A stretch of DNA of 64,000 nucleotides from an uncultured Acidimicrobiales bacterium (GCA_937922045.1 CAKZXA010000032.1:71710-135709), one strand, 5' to 3'. Shown: positions 15,639-24,036, counted from the first letter of the stretch. The notes: generated from the letters alone by a model not told the origin. Numbers and translations: made by a program.

Positions 15639-16526
15639 GTGGACTTCAACCTGGAACCCCATCGCGATGCCGTGACCCTCATGGTCAGAGAGGCGAGCGA
15701 TCGAGCGCTCGGCTGGTATCGCACCCTCGATCGTTCGACAAACCCAGCGGCGAAGCACGCCAGCACCACGGGTAGTGAGTACAAGGGTAGTGAGTATAAG
15801 GGTATTGAGAAAAAGGGTATTGAGAACAAGGCATCGGCAGGGTTCGATCCTGTAACCGAGGCCGATCGGGCGGTCGAGACCGAGCTGCGTCGACGGCTCA
15901 TCGAGCTCTTTCCCGACCATGCCGTGCTCGGTGAAGAGTTCGGGATCACGGGCGATAGTCCCTACGTGTGGACGATTGATCCAATCGATGGGACGAGAGC
16001 GTTCATCACCGGCCAGCCGATGTGGGGAACCTTGCTCGGGCTTCAGTTCGAAGGAAAGCCGATTGCCGGTTGGATGCACGCTCCTGTTCTGGGCGAGACC
16101 TACTACTCAACCGGCGATGCAGCGACGATGCAGCTCGCCGACGGGAGCACTCGGCCGCTGGTTTGTAGCGGGATCGAGCAGCTTGAGGCGGCCACGATGA
16201 CCTGTACCGATCCCAACGGTATGTTCGCGGCTGGTCCAGAGGCCGACCGGTTCGGCCAGCTGGTCGAGGCGACGCGCCTCTGCCGGTACTCCGGCGATTG
16301 CGTCAACTATTCACTGCTGGCTATGGGCCTCGTCGACCTCGTGGTTGAGAACGGCCTCGCCATCTACGACATCGTGCCCCTCATCCCAATTGTCGAAGGT
16401 GCGGGTGGCACGATCACCGACCTCGACGGGGCATCGCCGCTTGAAGGTGGCTATGTGGTCGCCGCTGCGAACCCCACGCTCCATGCCAGGGCGTTAGAGA
16501 TTCTGACCGCTCCTGCCGGCGGTTAA
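15639..16526 (+). CDS. Inositol-monophosphatase-family phosphatase, probably histidinol-phosphatase
   Basis: 295 residues from GTG 15639, chosen because TAGACT lies eight bases before it. The ORF track's ATG at 15612 adds nine residues and is the alternative. The Mg-dependent phosphatase motifs are present: PVTEADRAVE, GEEFG, DPIDGTRAFITG (metal ligands Asp, Asp), GDCVNYSLLAMG and YDIVPLIPIVEGAGG. The motif DGTRAF with this spacing is typical of HisN-type histidinol-phosphate phosphatases, which complete a step of histidine synthesis, but inositol phosphatase is possible. Just before PVTEAD is a pentapeptide repeat G-[SI]-E-x-K, four copies, from a 15-bp tandem duplication. Most relatives have a short loop there. 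Confidence 0.85.
   Translation: MDFNLEPHRDAVTLMVREASDRALGWYRTLDRSTNPAAKHASTTGSEYKGSEYKGIEKKGIENKASAGFDPVTEADRAVETELRRRLIELFPDHAVLGEEFGITGDSPYVWTIDPIDGTRAFITGQPMWGTLLGLQFEGKPIAGWMHAPVLGETYYSTGDAATMQLADGSTRPLVCSGIEQLEAATMTCTDPNGMFAAGPEADRFGQLVEATRLCRYSGDCVNYSLLAMGLVDLVVENGLAIYDIVPLIPIVEGAGGTITDLDGASPLEGGYVVAAANPTLHARALEILTAPAGG
15771..15830 (+). repeat. Four tandem 15-bp units inside the phosphatase gene
   Basis: GGTAGTGAGTACAAG and three variants run in frame, encoding GSEYK GSEYK GIEKK GIENK. Copies 1 and 2 differ at one base, as do copies 3 and 4 nearly, which suggests two rounds of duplication. Confidence 0.95.
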
Positions 16527-16543
16527 GCCTGCCAGCGGCTAAG
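16512..16543. repeat. 16-bp imperfect tandem pair across a stop codon
   Basis: CCTGCCGGCGGTTAAG is followed directly by CCTGCCAGCGGCTAAG (two mismatches). The first copy contains the TAA stop of the phosphatase; the second overlaps the 3' end of the convergent TetR gene. Confidence 0.85.
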
Positions 16544-17165
16544 CGCTCGTCCGCTGTTCATCATCGAGGGCTTCCTGATCTGTGCCGATAGAGCGAACGC
16601 CACCCCAGACCATGTTGATGATGTCGTTGGTCAGCGTTGCTTTGGCGATCGGTAGATCTTGATCGAACCAGGTGTAACGCACCGTGGCCTCGGCCAAACC
16701 GATGATGCCTCTGGCCACAACTCGTCGACGCTCGATCGGCAAGGTGGCGACATCGATGAGAGCGACGATGGCGTTGCAGAGCGATTCCTCGACATCTCTC
16801 ATAATCACGGCCCAAACATCGTCGGTTCGGTTGATGCCGGAAAAGAAGATGGTGAAGCCGTCGCGTTCCTCCTCGACATAGTCGACGAAGGCGGTGATGC
16901 CAGCGGTGACCCGCTCGCGAGGGCTGGTGGTGGCTGCAGCCGCACCGACCACTCGGCTCTGGAGCTCGCTCCCGATGTCTTGCAGAAGGTTCTCGTACAG
17001 ATCGTGCTTCGATGCGAAGTGTTGATAGAGAACAGGCTTCGTGACGCCAGCCGCAGCGGCGATATCAGCCATCGTCGTGGCGTGGTAGCCGTCTGCGGCG
17101 ACCACCGAGCGGGCTACGTCGAGGAGCTGGCGGCGTCGCTGCGGTCGTGGTAGTCGTACGCTCAC
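16539..17165 (-). CDS. TetR-family transcriptional regulator
   Basis: 208 residues from GTG 17165, which overlaps the upstream stop by GTGA. The much longer start in the ORF track is an artefact. The N-terminal helix-turn-helix is clear: LLDVARSVVAADGYHATTMADIAAAAGVTKPVLYQHFASK. The rest is the helical ligand-binding and dimerisation domain, including FVDYVEEERDGFTIFFSG, similar to regulators of lipid metabolism genes. It is the last of three overlapping genes (glycosyltransferase, small membrane protein, TetR). The effector is unknown; target genes could include its own operon or the adjacent phosphatase. Confidence 0.9.
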   Translation of the reverse strand: MSVRLPRPQRRRQLLDVARSVVAADGYHATTMADIAAAAGVTKPVLYQHFASKHDLYENLLQDIGSELQSRVVGAAAATTSPRERVTAGITAFVDYVEEERDGFTIFFSGINRTDDVWAVIMRDVEESLCNAIVALIDVATLPIERRRVVARGIIGLAEATVRYTWFDQDLPIAKATLTNDIINMVWGGVRSIGTDQEALDDEQRTSA

Positions 17166-17422
17166 CAGGAGTCCTCCCGATCGGCGCGGTCGGCCGCCTT
17201 GATCGTGTACTTCAGCACCATGGCTGGAGCCAGAAGGACGGAGCCAGCGAGGAGACAGAAGGCGGCACCGTTGGCCAGCGCTGGTGTGAAGCGATTGGCG
17301 ACGGCCCAGAAGAACAAAACACTGGCTAGCAAGAACAGTCCCATACCAACCCTGATCCCAAGCTTGGAGAAGCGACGCATGCGCTCGCGTTTCACAAGCA
17401 CTGGATCGACGACAGGAGTCAT
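17162..17422 (-). CDS. Small two-helix membrane protein
   Basis: 86 residues with two hydrophobic segments (VGMGLFLLASVLFFWAVA, and GAAFCLLAGSVLLAPAMVLKY) between basic ends. Its ATG overlaps the glycosyltransferase stop (ATGA) and its stop overlaps the TetR start, so it is translated as part of that operon. I do not recognise the family. The size and topology resemble small accessory membrane proteins found in many actinobacteria. Confidence 0.75.
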   Translation of the reverse strand: MTPVVDPVLVKRERMRRFSKLGIRVGMGLFLLASVLFFWAVANRFTPALANGAAFCLLAGSVLLAPAMVLKYTIKAADRADREDSW

Positions 17423-18462
17423 ACCGTCCAGCCTGCCTCGTCGAGGAAGGTTTCGATGCTCTTTTGGAGGATTTCCAACGACAGGTAATGCTCAACGACC
17501 GACCGGTTTTGCTTCAATGATGCGGTGGATGGCTGGGTGAGCGCCTGTCCGATACGGTCATGATCTTCGGTCCGGAGCCAGTCGAAGCCAAGAGAGCGGA
17601 GCTCGTCGGCGATCGGGTAGTCGCCAACCACCACCGGGCGCATGGCCAGGGCGGCTTCGATCGGGGGGTTGCCGAACCCCTCCCAGGTCGAGGGGAAAAG
17701 GACCAGGTCGGAGGCGGCATAGGCGTCGGCCATGTTCAATCCGCTTCCAGCATTGATCGGCTGGGTAAGCACCCGGCAGGTCGCAGCGTCGAGAAGGACG
17801 TTGAGCTCGTCTTCGTAGCCGTCTTCTGCCGGGCCTGGCAGCCAATAGGTAGCGTCGAACCGCTCGGCGATGGCGATGGCTTCTGGGACGTTCTTGCGTT
17901 CGATCGCTCGCACCGGGTGAAGGAGAAGCTTCTCGTCAGCTGAAACCCCTAGGTTCCGTCGTGTTGAATCGCGGTCGCCAGCCGGTTGCGAGGTGTCGAA
18001 GCCGTTGTAGATCGTCGTTGCGGTGAGGCCGCGTTCGGCGAACTCCGCCTGGGTCCGCTGGTTGATCGTGACGTGACGCCACTGAGGATCGTCGGGCGGT
18101 AACTCGGTGATGTGGCTGAATCGCTTGCGTTGCCATGGAGGGTCGTGATGGTGGAGCAGGGCTGGGCGTCCTGCCAGTTCGGCCGCAACCATTCTGCTGG
18201 CGGTCAGATTCATTGGAATAGTGAGCAGATTCTCGACCAGCACGAGATCGGCGTCGATCAAGGCCGACGAGAGATCGGATCGATCCGGTGCCCTGTCGGC
18301 ACCGAGCTCCAAGCCAGCTACGAGCCGATCTACCGGACCCTCGCCAGCTACCGTAACCACCTGCCATCCGAGCTGGTCGAGCACACGAGCCCATGTCTCG
18401 GCTACAACCGAGACTCCGTCGGTCAGACCCAGGCGGAAGGAGAGAATCGCACACACCGGCAT
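17419..18462 (-). CDS. Glycosyltransferase, GT4-like
   Basis: 347 residues from ATG 18462; the ORF track start at 19257 would run through the opposite-strand hydrolase and is rejected. Two Rossmann halves are visible: the acceptor half begins with FRLGLTDGVSVVAETWARVL, the sugar-nucleotide half has LHPVRAIERKNVPEAIAIAE, and the donor-binding ExxxxxxxE motif is within PSTWEGFGNPPIEAALAMRPVV. It is a retaining transferase of GT-B fold. Sugar and acceptor are unknown. Its start lies 63 bp from a divergent glycoside hydrolase that resembles glucosylglycerate hydrolases, so a role in a glycosylated compatible solute is a reasonable but unproven idea. Confidence 0.85.
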   Translation of the reverse strand: MPVCAILSFRLGLTDGVSVVAETWARVLDQLGWQVVTVAGEGPVDRLVAGLELGADRAPDRSDLSSALIDADLVLVENLLTIPMNLTASRMVAAELAGRPALLHHHDPPWQRKRFSHITELPPDDPQWRHVTINQRTQAEFAERGLTATTIYNGFDTSQPAGDRDSTRRNLGVSADEKLLLHPVRAIERKNVPEAIAIAERFDATYWLPGPAEDGYEDELNVLLDAATCRVLTQPINAGSGLNMADAYAASDLVLFPSTWEGFGNPPIEAALAMRPVVVGDYPIADELRSLGFDWLRTEDHDRIGQALTQPSTASLKQNRSVVEHYLSLEILQKSIETFLDEAGWTV

Positions 18463-18513
18463 TCCGTCGACTGTAACGCGACCGCCGGGGCGCCCTGTGC
18501 CACTGCGGAGGTC

Positions 18514-18519
18514 TAGGGT
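18514..18519 (+). promoter_or_regulatory. -10 box for leaderless transcription of the glycoside hydrolase
   Basis: TAGGGT followed by six bases and ATG 18526. It lies in the 63-bp divergent region shared with the glycosyltransferase. Confidence 0.5.
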
Positions 18520-18525
18520 GATCCG

Positions 18526-19722
18526 ATGCAGGACCAAGCCGGACGCGACCTGGAACCGAAGGTTCTCGCCATGATGGAGGCAGCGTGGCGCGAGCCTGGC
18601 TTCTGTGTGCCGAACCCATCTACCTATCCCCACCAGTGGTTGTGGGATTCGTGCTTCCACACCCTCGTCTGGTTGCGGTTGGCGCGGCCTGATGAGGCGT
18701 TGACCGAGTTGGCGTCGGCGATGTCGGCCTGCACAGCCAATGGGTTCGTGCCCCACATGATCTACTGGCACGCCCCGGACGTTCATCGCGACCTGTGGTC
18801 TTGGTCGGGTCGCTCCACCATCACGCAACCGCCGATGTACGGCCATGCGGTGGCCGAGCTGGTTCGCGCCGATGTCGATGTTGGCGCCGACCTTGTCGAG
18901 CGTTGCCGTCGAGCGTTCACCCACCTCATGAGTGGGCGAACCCGAACACCGCAAGGCCTTGTGCCTGTACTGCATCCGTGGGAGAGCGGATGTGATGACA
19001 GCGCTCGTTGGGACGACTGGCGCAGTGATGATCGCACTATCGACGAGTGGAGAGAGCGCAAGATCGACCTGGTGGGTTCTCTTGAGCTGAACGAGGGCGT
19101 TCCCGTTGCCAATAACGCCTTTACTGTGGGCTCGATCGGTTTCAACGCCCTCGTTGCCTGGAACGCCCTTGAGTTCTGCAGCGTTGTCGATGCGCCGGAG
19201 CTTCTCTCGCAGGCCAACGACTTGGCCGATGCTGTGGCCAAGCGATGGTCCAGCCACAACGACTCATGGCATGACGACACATGGCATAACGACACATGGC
19301 ATGACGACGAGATGCCGGTGAGCGAGGCTTCGCCACCATCGTCGACGGTGCGGACCGTCGATGCCCTGCTCGCCCTCCTGATCGACCCCCGGCAAGCTGC
19401 ATTCGATCAGCTGATCGATCCTGGCGCCTATGGAGCACCTTGCGGGCCGTGCGGCGTCCATCGGACCGAGCCGACCTTCGACCCGACAACCTATTGGCGG
19501 GGCCCCAGCTGGCCTCAGCTCACCTACTTGCTGATGGTGGCGGCTGAGCGTCACGGGCGTACGGATGTGGAGTCCGATCTCGCCGTCAGTCTTTGGCGAG
19601 GAGCCGTGTCCTCACGTCTGGCCGAGTACTGGAATCCAGACACCGGGGCTGGCCTTGGAGCTCGTCCCCAGTCATGGGCCGGGTTAGGTCTGCTTGGAAG
19701 GCCGACTTCTGAAAGGCTCTGA
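18526..19722 (+). CDS. Glycoside hydrolase, GH63/glucosylglycerate-hydrolase-like
   Basis: 398 residues. An (alpha/alpha)6-barrel hydrolase of the GH63 or mannosyl/glucosylglycerate hydrolase type is indicated by YPHQWLWDSCFHTL near 25-40, VPHMIYWHAPD near 75, TYWRGPSWPQLTYLL near 320 and YWNPDTGAGLGARPQSWAGL near the C-terminus. Asp of WLWD and Glu or Asp residues near LELNEG are candidate catalytic groups. Such enzymes release glucose or mannose from glycerate glycosides used as osmolytes. An in-frame 15-bp duplication has produced the motif [ND]D[ST]WH three times (residues about 245-262), giving a His/Trp/Asp-rich loop. Divergent from the glycosyltransferase. Substrate is inferred, not shown. 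Confidence 0.75.
   Translation: MQDQAGRDLEPKVLAMMEAAWREPGFCVPNPSTYPHQWLWDSCFHTLVWLRLARPDEALTELASAMSACTANGFVPHMIYWHAPDVHRDLWSWSGRSTITQPPMYGHAVAELVRADVDVGADLVERCRRAFTHLMSGRTRTPQGLVPVLHPWESGCDDSARWDDWRSDDRTIDEWRERKIDLVGSLELNEGVPVANNAFTVGSIGFNALVAWNALEFCSVVDAPELLSQANDLADAVAKRWSSHNDSWHDDTWHNDTWHDDEMPVSEASPPSSTVRTVDALLALLIDPRQAAFDQLIDPGAYGAPCGPCGVHRTEPTFDPTTYWRGPSWPQLTYLLMVAAERHGRTDVESDLAVSLWRGAVSSRLAEYWNPDTGAGLGARPQSWAGLGLLGRPTSERL
19263..19307 (+). repeat. Three tandem 15-bp units in the hydrolase gene
   Basis: Variants of TCATGGCATGACGAC / ACATGGCATAACGAC / ACATGGCATGACGAC run in frame and encode a His-, Trp- and Asp-rich repeat (SWHDD TWHND TWHDD). Confidence 0.85.
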
Positions 19723-19742
19723 CCTCGTGGGCCGGCCAAGCG

Positions 19743-21041
19743 CTACACGGCAGGCAGGAGCCGGTCGAGATTGCTGAAGCAGACGAAGAGGCAGGGCAGG
19801 AACAGGAGCCCGGTAGTGGCGTAGAAGAGCAGGCGCTTGGTGCGACCGTTCTGGCGACGTCCGACGAGCCAGCCGAGGGTGGCGACGAGAGCAGCGAAGG
19901 CGGCCCAGGCGAAGGTTGGGGTCAGATAGTCGGTGTTCCAGCTGAGAGATTCTTCGAAGTCAGAGGCGGCGTTGTCTTCAGACTCGGCGGCCGGGGCTGA
20001 GGTCGTCGCCTGTGGGGATTCGGCGCTGGTGGGTGTCACCGTTGTAGGTGTCACTGTTGTTGGGGTCGGGGCTGCTGTTGTCGCCGGCGCTGATGTTGGA
20101 GCCGTCGTTTCCGACGCTGGTTCGGTGCTCGTCGCACCTGCTGTAGTCACCGTGGTCTGCTCGATCTGTTCGTTGGCCAGCTCGGCGAAAGCTCCTTCGA
20201 CGGGGACAGGGCTGGCTGGCGCCGGCTCGCTGACAAGAATTGCGGTGACGATGATGCGCTGGGCGGCCGAGTACTTAGGCTCGCAAGCGGTAAGCGTCAG
20301 CCGGTTGTCGCCGTAGTCGCTCAGGACATGAGATTCGCTCGGCGCCACGATGAAGTAGCCCCGCTCACTGCCACCTACGGCATGGCCTTCGACCTCGTAG
20401 ACGAAGTTGCCCTGCAGGGTTTCCACAAGGATCTGATCGCCGGGCACCAGCTTGTCGAGATCGAAGAAGGGTGCGCCGTTCGTCGTTCGGTGACCGGCGA
20501 TGGCAGCGTTGCCAGGCTGGCCGGGCAGGGGAGTGGAAGGGTAGTGACCTGGCCCGCTTCGGAGATCGTCTCGTGAGATCCCTTCGAGGAAGGTCTTCTC
20601 CACACCAATCGATGGAATGGTGAGACGCCCGATGGCGTCGCCAGCTACCGGCAATTGTTCAGGAGTGAGAGCTGGCAGGGTGTCGGCTGCGGCCGGAAGT
20701 GGAGGCTCGACGATGGTTTCTGTCGGCGTCTCGGTCGTTGATCCCGCCTGAGCTTCGGTGGTCTCCGGCTCGCTTGCTGGCGGTTGAACGGTCGTTGGCG
20801 TCGTCTGCGATCGGAGAGTGGCGATGCGGTCTTCGAACTCGCTTTCGAGATCGTCCTGAGCTCGAGCCTCAGCCAATCCTGTGCCCCAGAGCTGAAAGCC
20901 GGCGAAGGCGAGCAGAAGCAGCCCCGAGATAATGCAGAATCTACCGAGCGCGCCAATGACGGTGGCGACGCGTCCACCCCTGGCGGTTCTGAGGTTGTGG
21001 CCATCGGCATTTGGGTTGGCCGACGCATGTTGAAGGGTCAT
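19743..21041 (-). CDS. Class E-type sortase with C-terminal membrane helices
   Basis: 432 residues from ATG 21041. N-terminal helix (FCIISGLLLLAFAGFQLW), a Thr/Glu/Pro-rich stalk, then the sortase domain (about 155-300): IGRLTIPSIGVEKTFLEG, catalytic His in AGHRTTNGAPFFDLDKL, catalytic Cys in RLTLTACEP and the Arg of AQRIIVTAIL. TLTxC is the usual sortase motif and the overall arrangement fits class E sortases of actinobacteria, which anchor LAXTG-type proteins to peptidoglycan. A second Thr/Pro/Ala-rich linker follows (PTTVTPTTVTPTS is a short repeat), and two more membrane helices end the protein. Double anchoring at both ends is less usual. No obvious sortase substrate is adjacent. Confidence 0.9.
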   Translation of the reverse strand: MTLQHASANPNADGHNLRTARGGRVATVIGALGRFCIISGLLLLAFAGFQLWGTGLAEARAQDDLESEFEDRIATLRSQTTPTTVQPPASEPETTEAQAGSTTETPTETIVEPPLPAAADTLPALTPEQLPVAGDAIGRLTIPSIGVEKTFLEGISRDDLRSGPGHYPSTPLPGQPGNAAIAGHRTTNGAPFFDLDKLVPGDQILVETLQGNFVYEVEGHAVGGSERGYFIVAPSESHVLSDYGDNRLTLTACEPKYSAAQRIIVTAILVSEPAPASPVPVEGAFAELANEQIEQTTVTTAGATSTEPASETTAPTSAPATTAAPTPTTVTPTTVTPTSAESPQATTSAPAAESEDNAASDFEESLSWNTDYLTPTFAWAAFAALVATLGWLVGRRQNGRTKRLLFYATTGLLFLPCLFVCFSNLDRLLPAV

Positions 21042-21150
21042 GGCAGTTTCACCGTCGAACAGGTCGGTTCGTCTTGGCAAGGTGCTTGTCGTGCTATCGG
21101 CAGAAGCGCATGTTCTGTGAATCCCGCCTTTGCGCTCGTATCGTAGAGGC

Positions 21151-21858
21151 GTGAGCGATCGAGCCGACACCGGGGTGCCGTCGACGGTTGTTCAACTCGA
21201 TGGCGTTATAAGCGTGATCAATGGCTTCCCTGCATTGTCAGGTATCGACCTTGAGATCGAGGAAGGTGAGATCGTTCTGGTCCGCGGTCCGAACGGGGCG
21301 GGCAAGAGCACCCTTCTTCGGCTCTGTGCTGGCTTGGCCTCCATCGACGGTGGAAGCGGTGAAGTGCTCGGGTTCGATCTTGGTGATCGACGACAGCGGC
21401 GCTCCCTACGGCGAGAGGCGGGTCTCCTAGCCCATCAGACGTTCCTCTACGACGATTTGACCGTCGATGAGAACGTAGCGTTCTGGGCTGCGGCCAATCG
21501 GGTCGAACCGGACACGGTCGATCCTGTGCTCGACCGTCTCGGCCTAGCTGGACGCCTTCGCTCGGTCAGAGCCAGCAGCCTTTCGGCCGGGCAGCGTCGC
21601 CGCGCCTCGTTGGCTGTCCTTGTGTGCCGCCGACCTCGGCTCTGGCTGCTGGATGAGCCTCACGCTGGTCTTGACGCCGATGGCCAGCGTGTCGTCGACC
21701 AGCTGGTTCGCCATGCTGTCGGTTTCGGAGCGACGGTGTTGATCTCCTCCCATGATGTCGACCGGGTGGCCGAGGTCGCCGACCGCAGCGTCACCCTCGT
21801 CGGTGGGCGTCTAGATAGCCAAGCGTCGGCATCGAATCGAGTGCGCCGTGCTTCGTGA
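21151..21858 (+). CDS. ccmA: Heme exporter ABC ATPase CcmA
   Basis: 235 residues from GTG 21151, preceded at six bases by TATCGT; the ATG-like start in the ORF track (21130) lies inside the promoter. Walker A RGPNGAGKSTLLRL, signature LSAGQRRRASLA, Walker B LWLLDEPHAG and the H-loop SSHD are all present. CcmA powers the CcmABCD complex that frees heme-loaded CcmE for transfer to cytochrome c. It is the first gene of a nine-gene ccm operon, and it overlaps ccmB by 11 bases. Confidence 0.92.
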   Translation: MSDRADTGVPSTVVQLDGVISVINGFPALSGIDLEIEEGEIVLVRGPNGAGKSTLLRLCAGLASIDGGSGEVLGFDLGDRRQRRSLRREAGLLAHQTFLYDDLTVDENVAFWAAANRVEPDTVDPVLDRLGLAGRLRSVRASSLSAGQRRRASLAVLVCRRPRLWLLDEPHAGLDADGQRVVDQLVRHAVGFGATVLISSHDVDRVAEVADRSVTLVGGRLDSQASASNRVRRAS

Positions 21859-22537
21859 CGCTCGGTTGGTCGCCCGGAAAGACCTTCGCATCGAGCTTGT
21901 TTCAAAGGTGATCGCTGGCCAGATCGTGCCTTTCGGTCTCATCGTGTTGTTGCTTTTCGGGTTGGCCGTATCTCCTGATCTAGCCGTGCTCGGCCGCGAC
22001 GGGCGGTCGGTCCTGGCCCAGGTTGCCCCTGGATTGTTCTGGGTGGCCGTCGTGTTGTCAGCTCTGTTGGCGGTCGGTCGGTCGTTTGCGGTCGAAGCCC
22101 AAGACGGAAACCTCGATGCTTTGAAGATGACCGGGCTAGATCCTGCTGGTGTCTTTCTTGGCAAGGCGGCGGCGGTTGCGGTCGAGCTGTTCATTCTCGA
22201 GCTCATTCTCGGTATCGGTGCCTTTATCCTCTACGGAACACCGATCGCCAGCTGGGCCCTCCTCGCAGCAACCATCGTGCTGACGACGGCAGGAATTACA
22301 GCGGCTGGAACGGTCTACGCCGCCTTGGCCGCCGGACTTCGGGTTCGAGACACTCTGGTTCCGCTCCTGCTACTCCCCGTGCTAACCCCGGTACTCTTGG
22401 GAGCGAGTATCGCCACCGAAGCAGCCCTCTTCGGTCCGCCTTCCGATGGCTGGTCATGGGTCCTGCTACTAGGCGCTTTTGCTCTGCTTTATGTCGGTGT
22501 TGGCATCGTGGCCTTCGGGTCAATAATGGAGGAGTGA
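21848..22537 (+). CDS. ccmB: Heme exporter permease CcmB
   Basis: 229 residues starting at GTG 21848. Six membrane helices, with the family-typical opening RDARLVARKDLRIELVSK, then FALLAVGRSFAVEAQDGNLDALKMTGLDPAGVFLGKA-like text (read as ALLAVGRSFAVEAQDGNLDA). It partners CcmA in the membrane. The stop overlaps the ccmC start (TGATG). Confidence 0.92.
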   Translation: MLRDARLVARKDLRIELVSKVIAGQIVPFGLIVLLLFGLAVSPDLAVLGRDGRSVLAQVAPGLFWVAVVLSALLAVGRSFAVEAQDGNLDALKMTGLDPAGVFLGKAAAVAVELFILELILGIGAFILYGTPIASWALLAATIVLTTAGITAAGTVYAALAAGLRVRDTLVPLLLLPVLTPVLLGASIATEAALFGPPSDGWSWVLLLGAFALLYVGVGIVAFGSIMEE

Positions 22538-23382
22538 TGGGTCGAGCCCAATCAAGTTCAGAGGCTGACGTTTCGCCGTCGGCATCGGCGTCGGCCGATG
22601 CGGCGACCCCGGCCTCCCGAGCGCAACGATTGAGTACCAGCTCCCGCCTCACTCGAGTCCTCGGGATCGCCGGACTGCTGTTGCTTGGCATCATGCTCGC
22701 TTTCGGTCTTTGGTTCTCCGGGCCCGAGATCGCCATGCGCGACTCTGTTCGACTGCTCTATATTCACGTCCCTTCGGTTTTTGTCGCCTACCTCTGTTTC
22801 GGCGTGACCTTCCTCGGCAGTGTCCAGTATCTTCGCAACCAGTCCTCGTTCTGGGACCTGATGGCCCATGCCGCGGCTGAGATCGGCGTACTCTTCGTTG
22901 TTTTTGTTCTCGTCACCGGTTCGCTGTGGGGCAAGCCCACGTGGGGAACCTATTGGCAATGGGACCCCCGCCTCACCAGTACCTCGATGATGCTGCTGAT
23001 GTATGTCGGCTACCTCGCTTTGCGACGTCTCGACCTGCCCGGCGAGGTTCGTTCTCAGCGGGCAGCCGTGCTGGGCATCGTGAGCATTCTCAACGTGATC
23101 GTTGTGCACTATTCGGTGAAGTGGTGGCGCAGTCTGCACCAGTCCCAAACATTCGGGATCGATACCCAGATGGATGGGCTGATGCTCTTTTCCTTCTTCC
23201 TCGGCGTCATTGCCTTTCTCGCGATCGGTGCCTGGCTTCTGGTTCACAGATTCCGCGTGGGATGGATGGAATCGCAGCTCGATGAGATCAGGTTGGAGCA
23301 TGCTCTCGTCGAACGACGCAATGAGGGTCGGGCCTATCCCCGTGAAGACGACCTGCTCCAGGTCCGGCCGGGAGAGTCGTAA
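22537..23382 (+). CDS. ccmC: Cytochrome c biogenesis heme-handling protein CcmC
   Basis: 281 residues from ATG 22537. After a Ser/Ala-rich N-terminus of about 45 residues, six helices follow. The tryptophan-rich heme-binding motif is present as WGTYWQWDPRLTS, and the two flanking His ligands are in YIHVPSVFVAY and VVHYSVKWW. CcmC loads heme onto CcmE. The hydrophilic N-terminal extension is longer than in proteobacterial CcmC. The gene overlaps ccmB and ccmD by one base or a few. Confidence 0.93.
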   Translation: MGRAQSSSEADVSPSASASADAATPASRAQRLSTSSRLTRVLGIAGLLLLGIMLAFGLWFSGPEIAMRDSVRLLYIHVPSVFVAYLCFGVTFLGSVQYLRNQSSFWDLMAHAAAEIGVLFVVFVLVTGSLWGKPTWGTYWQWDPRLTSTSMMLLMYVGYLALRRLDLPGEVRSQRAAVLGIVSILNVIVVHYSVKWWRSLHQSQTFGIDTQMDGLMLFSFFLGVIAFLAIGAWLLVHRFRVGWMESQLDEIRLEHALVERRNEGRAYPREDDLLQVRPGES

Positions 23383-23516
23383 TGCATTGGGAATTCGTGA
23401 TACCTGGCTACATCATCGTGCTCGGTGGAATCGCTTTGTACGGTGGCCTGCTCATCCGGCGAGGTCGTCGATTAGCGGAGCAGCTACCGCCTGAGAGGAG
23501 ACGTTTCCTTGACTGA
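23382..23516 (+). CDS. ccmD: CcmD-like small membrane protein
   Basis: 44 residues, too short for the ORF track. ATG 23382 overlaps the last A of the ccmC stop. One hydrophobic helix (VIPGYIIVLGGIALYGGLLI) is followed by a basic tail (RRGRRLAEQ). Size, topology and position between ccmC and ccmE match CcmD, which stabilises the CcmC-CcmE heme complex. Confidence 0.8.
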   Translation: MHWEFVIPGYIIVLGGIALYGGLLIRRGRRLAEQLPPERRRFLD

Positions 23517-24036
23517 CGCAAACTCTGGGCTTCCTGACCCCAACGCTGATGATCTCGATCTTGATCTGACCCCAGCCTCTCGACCCGGCGGCGACTCGAC
23601 CGGTGGCATCAACCTCCGCAACTGGCTGATCGTCGGCGCCCTGGTGCTCATAGGTGGTGCCGTCATGTTTCAGGCGCTTACCAATGCCCGCGTCTTCTTC
23701 TATAACGTCGATGAGGCGGTCGATCAGCAGGCCGAACTCGACGATCGCACCTTCCGTATGCAGGGCACGGTTGTCACCGAGCCGGCCAAGGCGAATGACG
23801 GCACCATGACCTTCGCCATGAGCTTCAATGGGGTTGAGGCCGATGTCCGACACGTTGGAGCTGAACCATCGGACCTCTTCCGGGTCGGTGAGCGCGTCGT
23901 GGCCGAAGGAAGCTGGGACGACGACGGCGCCTTCCGTTCCTCGCAACTCCTGGTGAAGCATTCGGAGCAGTATGTGGAGGACAACCCAGATCGGCTCGAA
24001 ACCGACCCTGGCTATGAGCCAAGCGAAGATCGGTAG
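23509..24036 (+). CDS. ccmE: Heme chaperone CcmE
   Basis: 175 residues from TTG 23509, with GAGAGGAG upstream; it overlaps ccmD by eight bases. An N-terminal acidic extension is followed by one membrane helix (NWLIVGALVLIGGAVMF) and an OB-fold domain. The covalent heme-binding site HxxxY is present as LVKHSEQYVED near residue 150 (HDENY in proteobacteria). It carries heme to CcmF and CcmH. Confidence 0.92.
   Translation: MTDANSGLPDPNADDLDLDLTPASRPGGDSTGGINLRNWLIVGALVLIGGAVMFQALTNARVFFYNVDEAVDQQAELDDRTFRMQGTVVTEPAKANDGTMTFAMSFNGVEADVRHVGAEPSDLFRVGERVVAEGSWDDDGAFRSSQLLVKHSEQYVEDNPDRLETDPGYEPSEDR

Noticed and set aside
18463-19257. N-terminal extension of the glycosyltransferase ORF
   Set aside because: It runs antisense through the glycoside hydrolase gene; the ATG at 18462 begins a normal GT-B fold.
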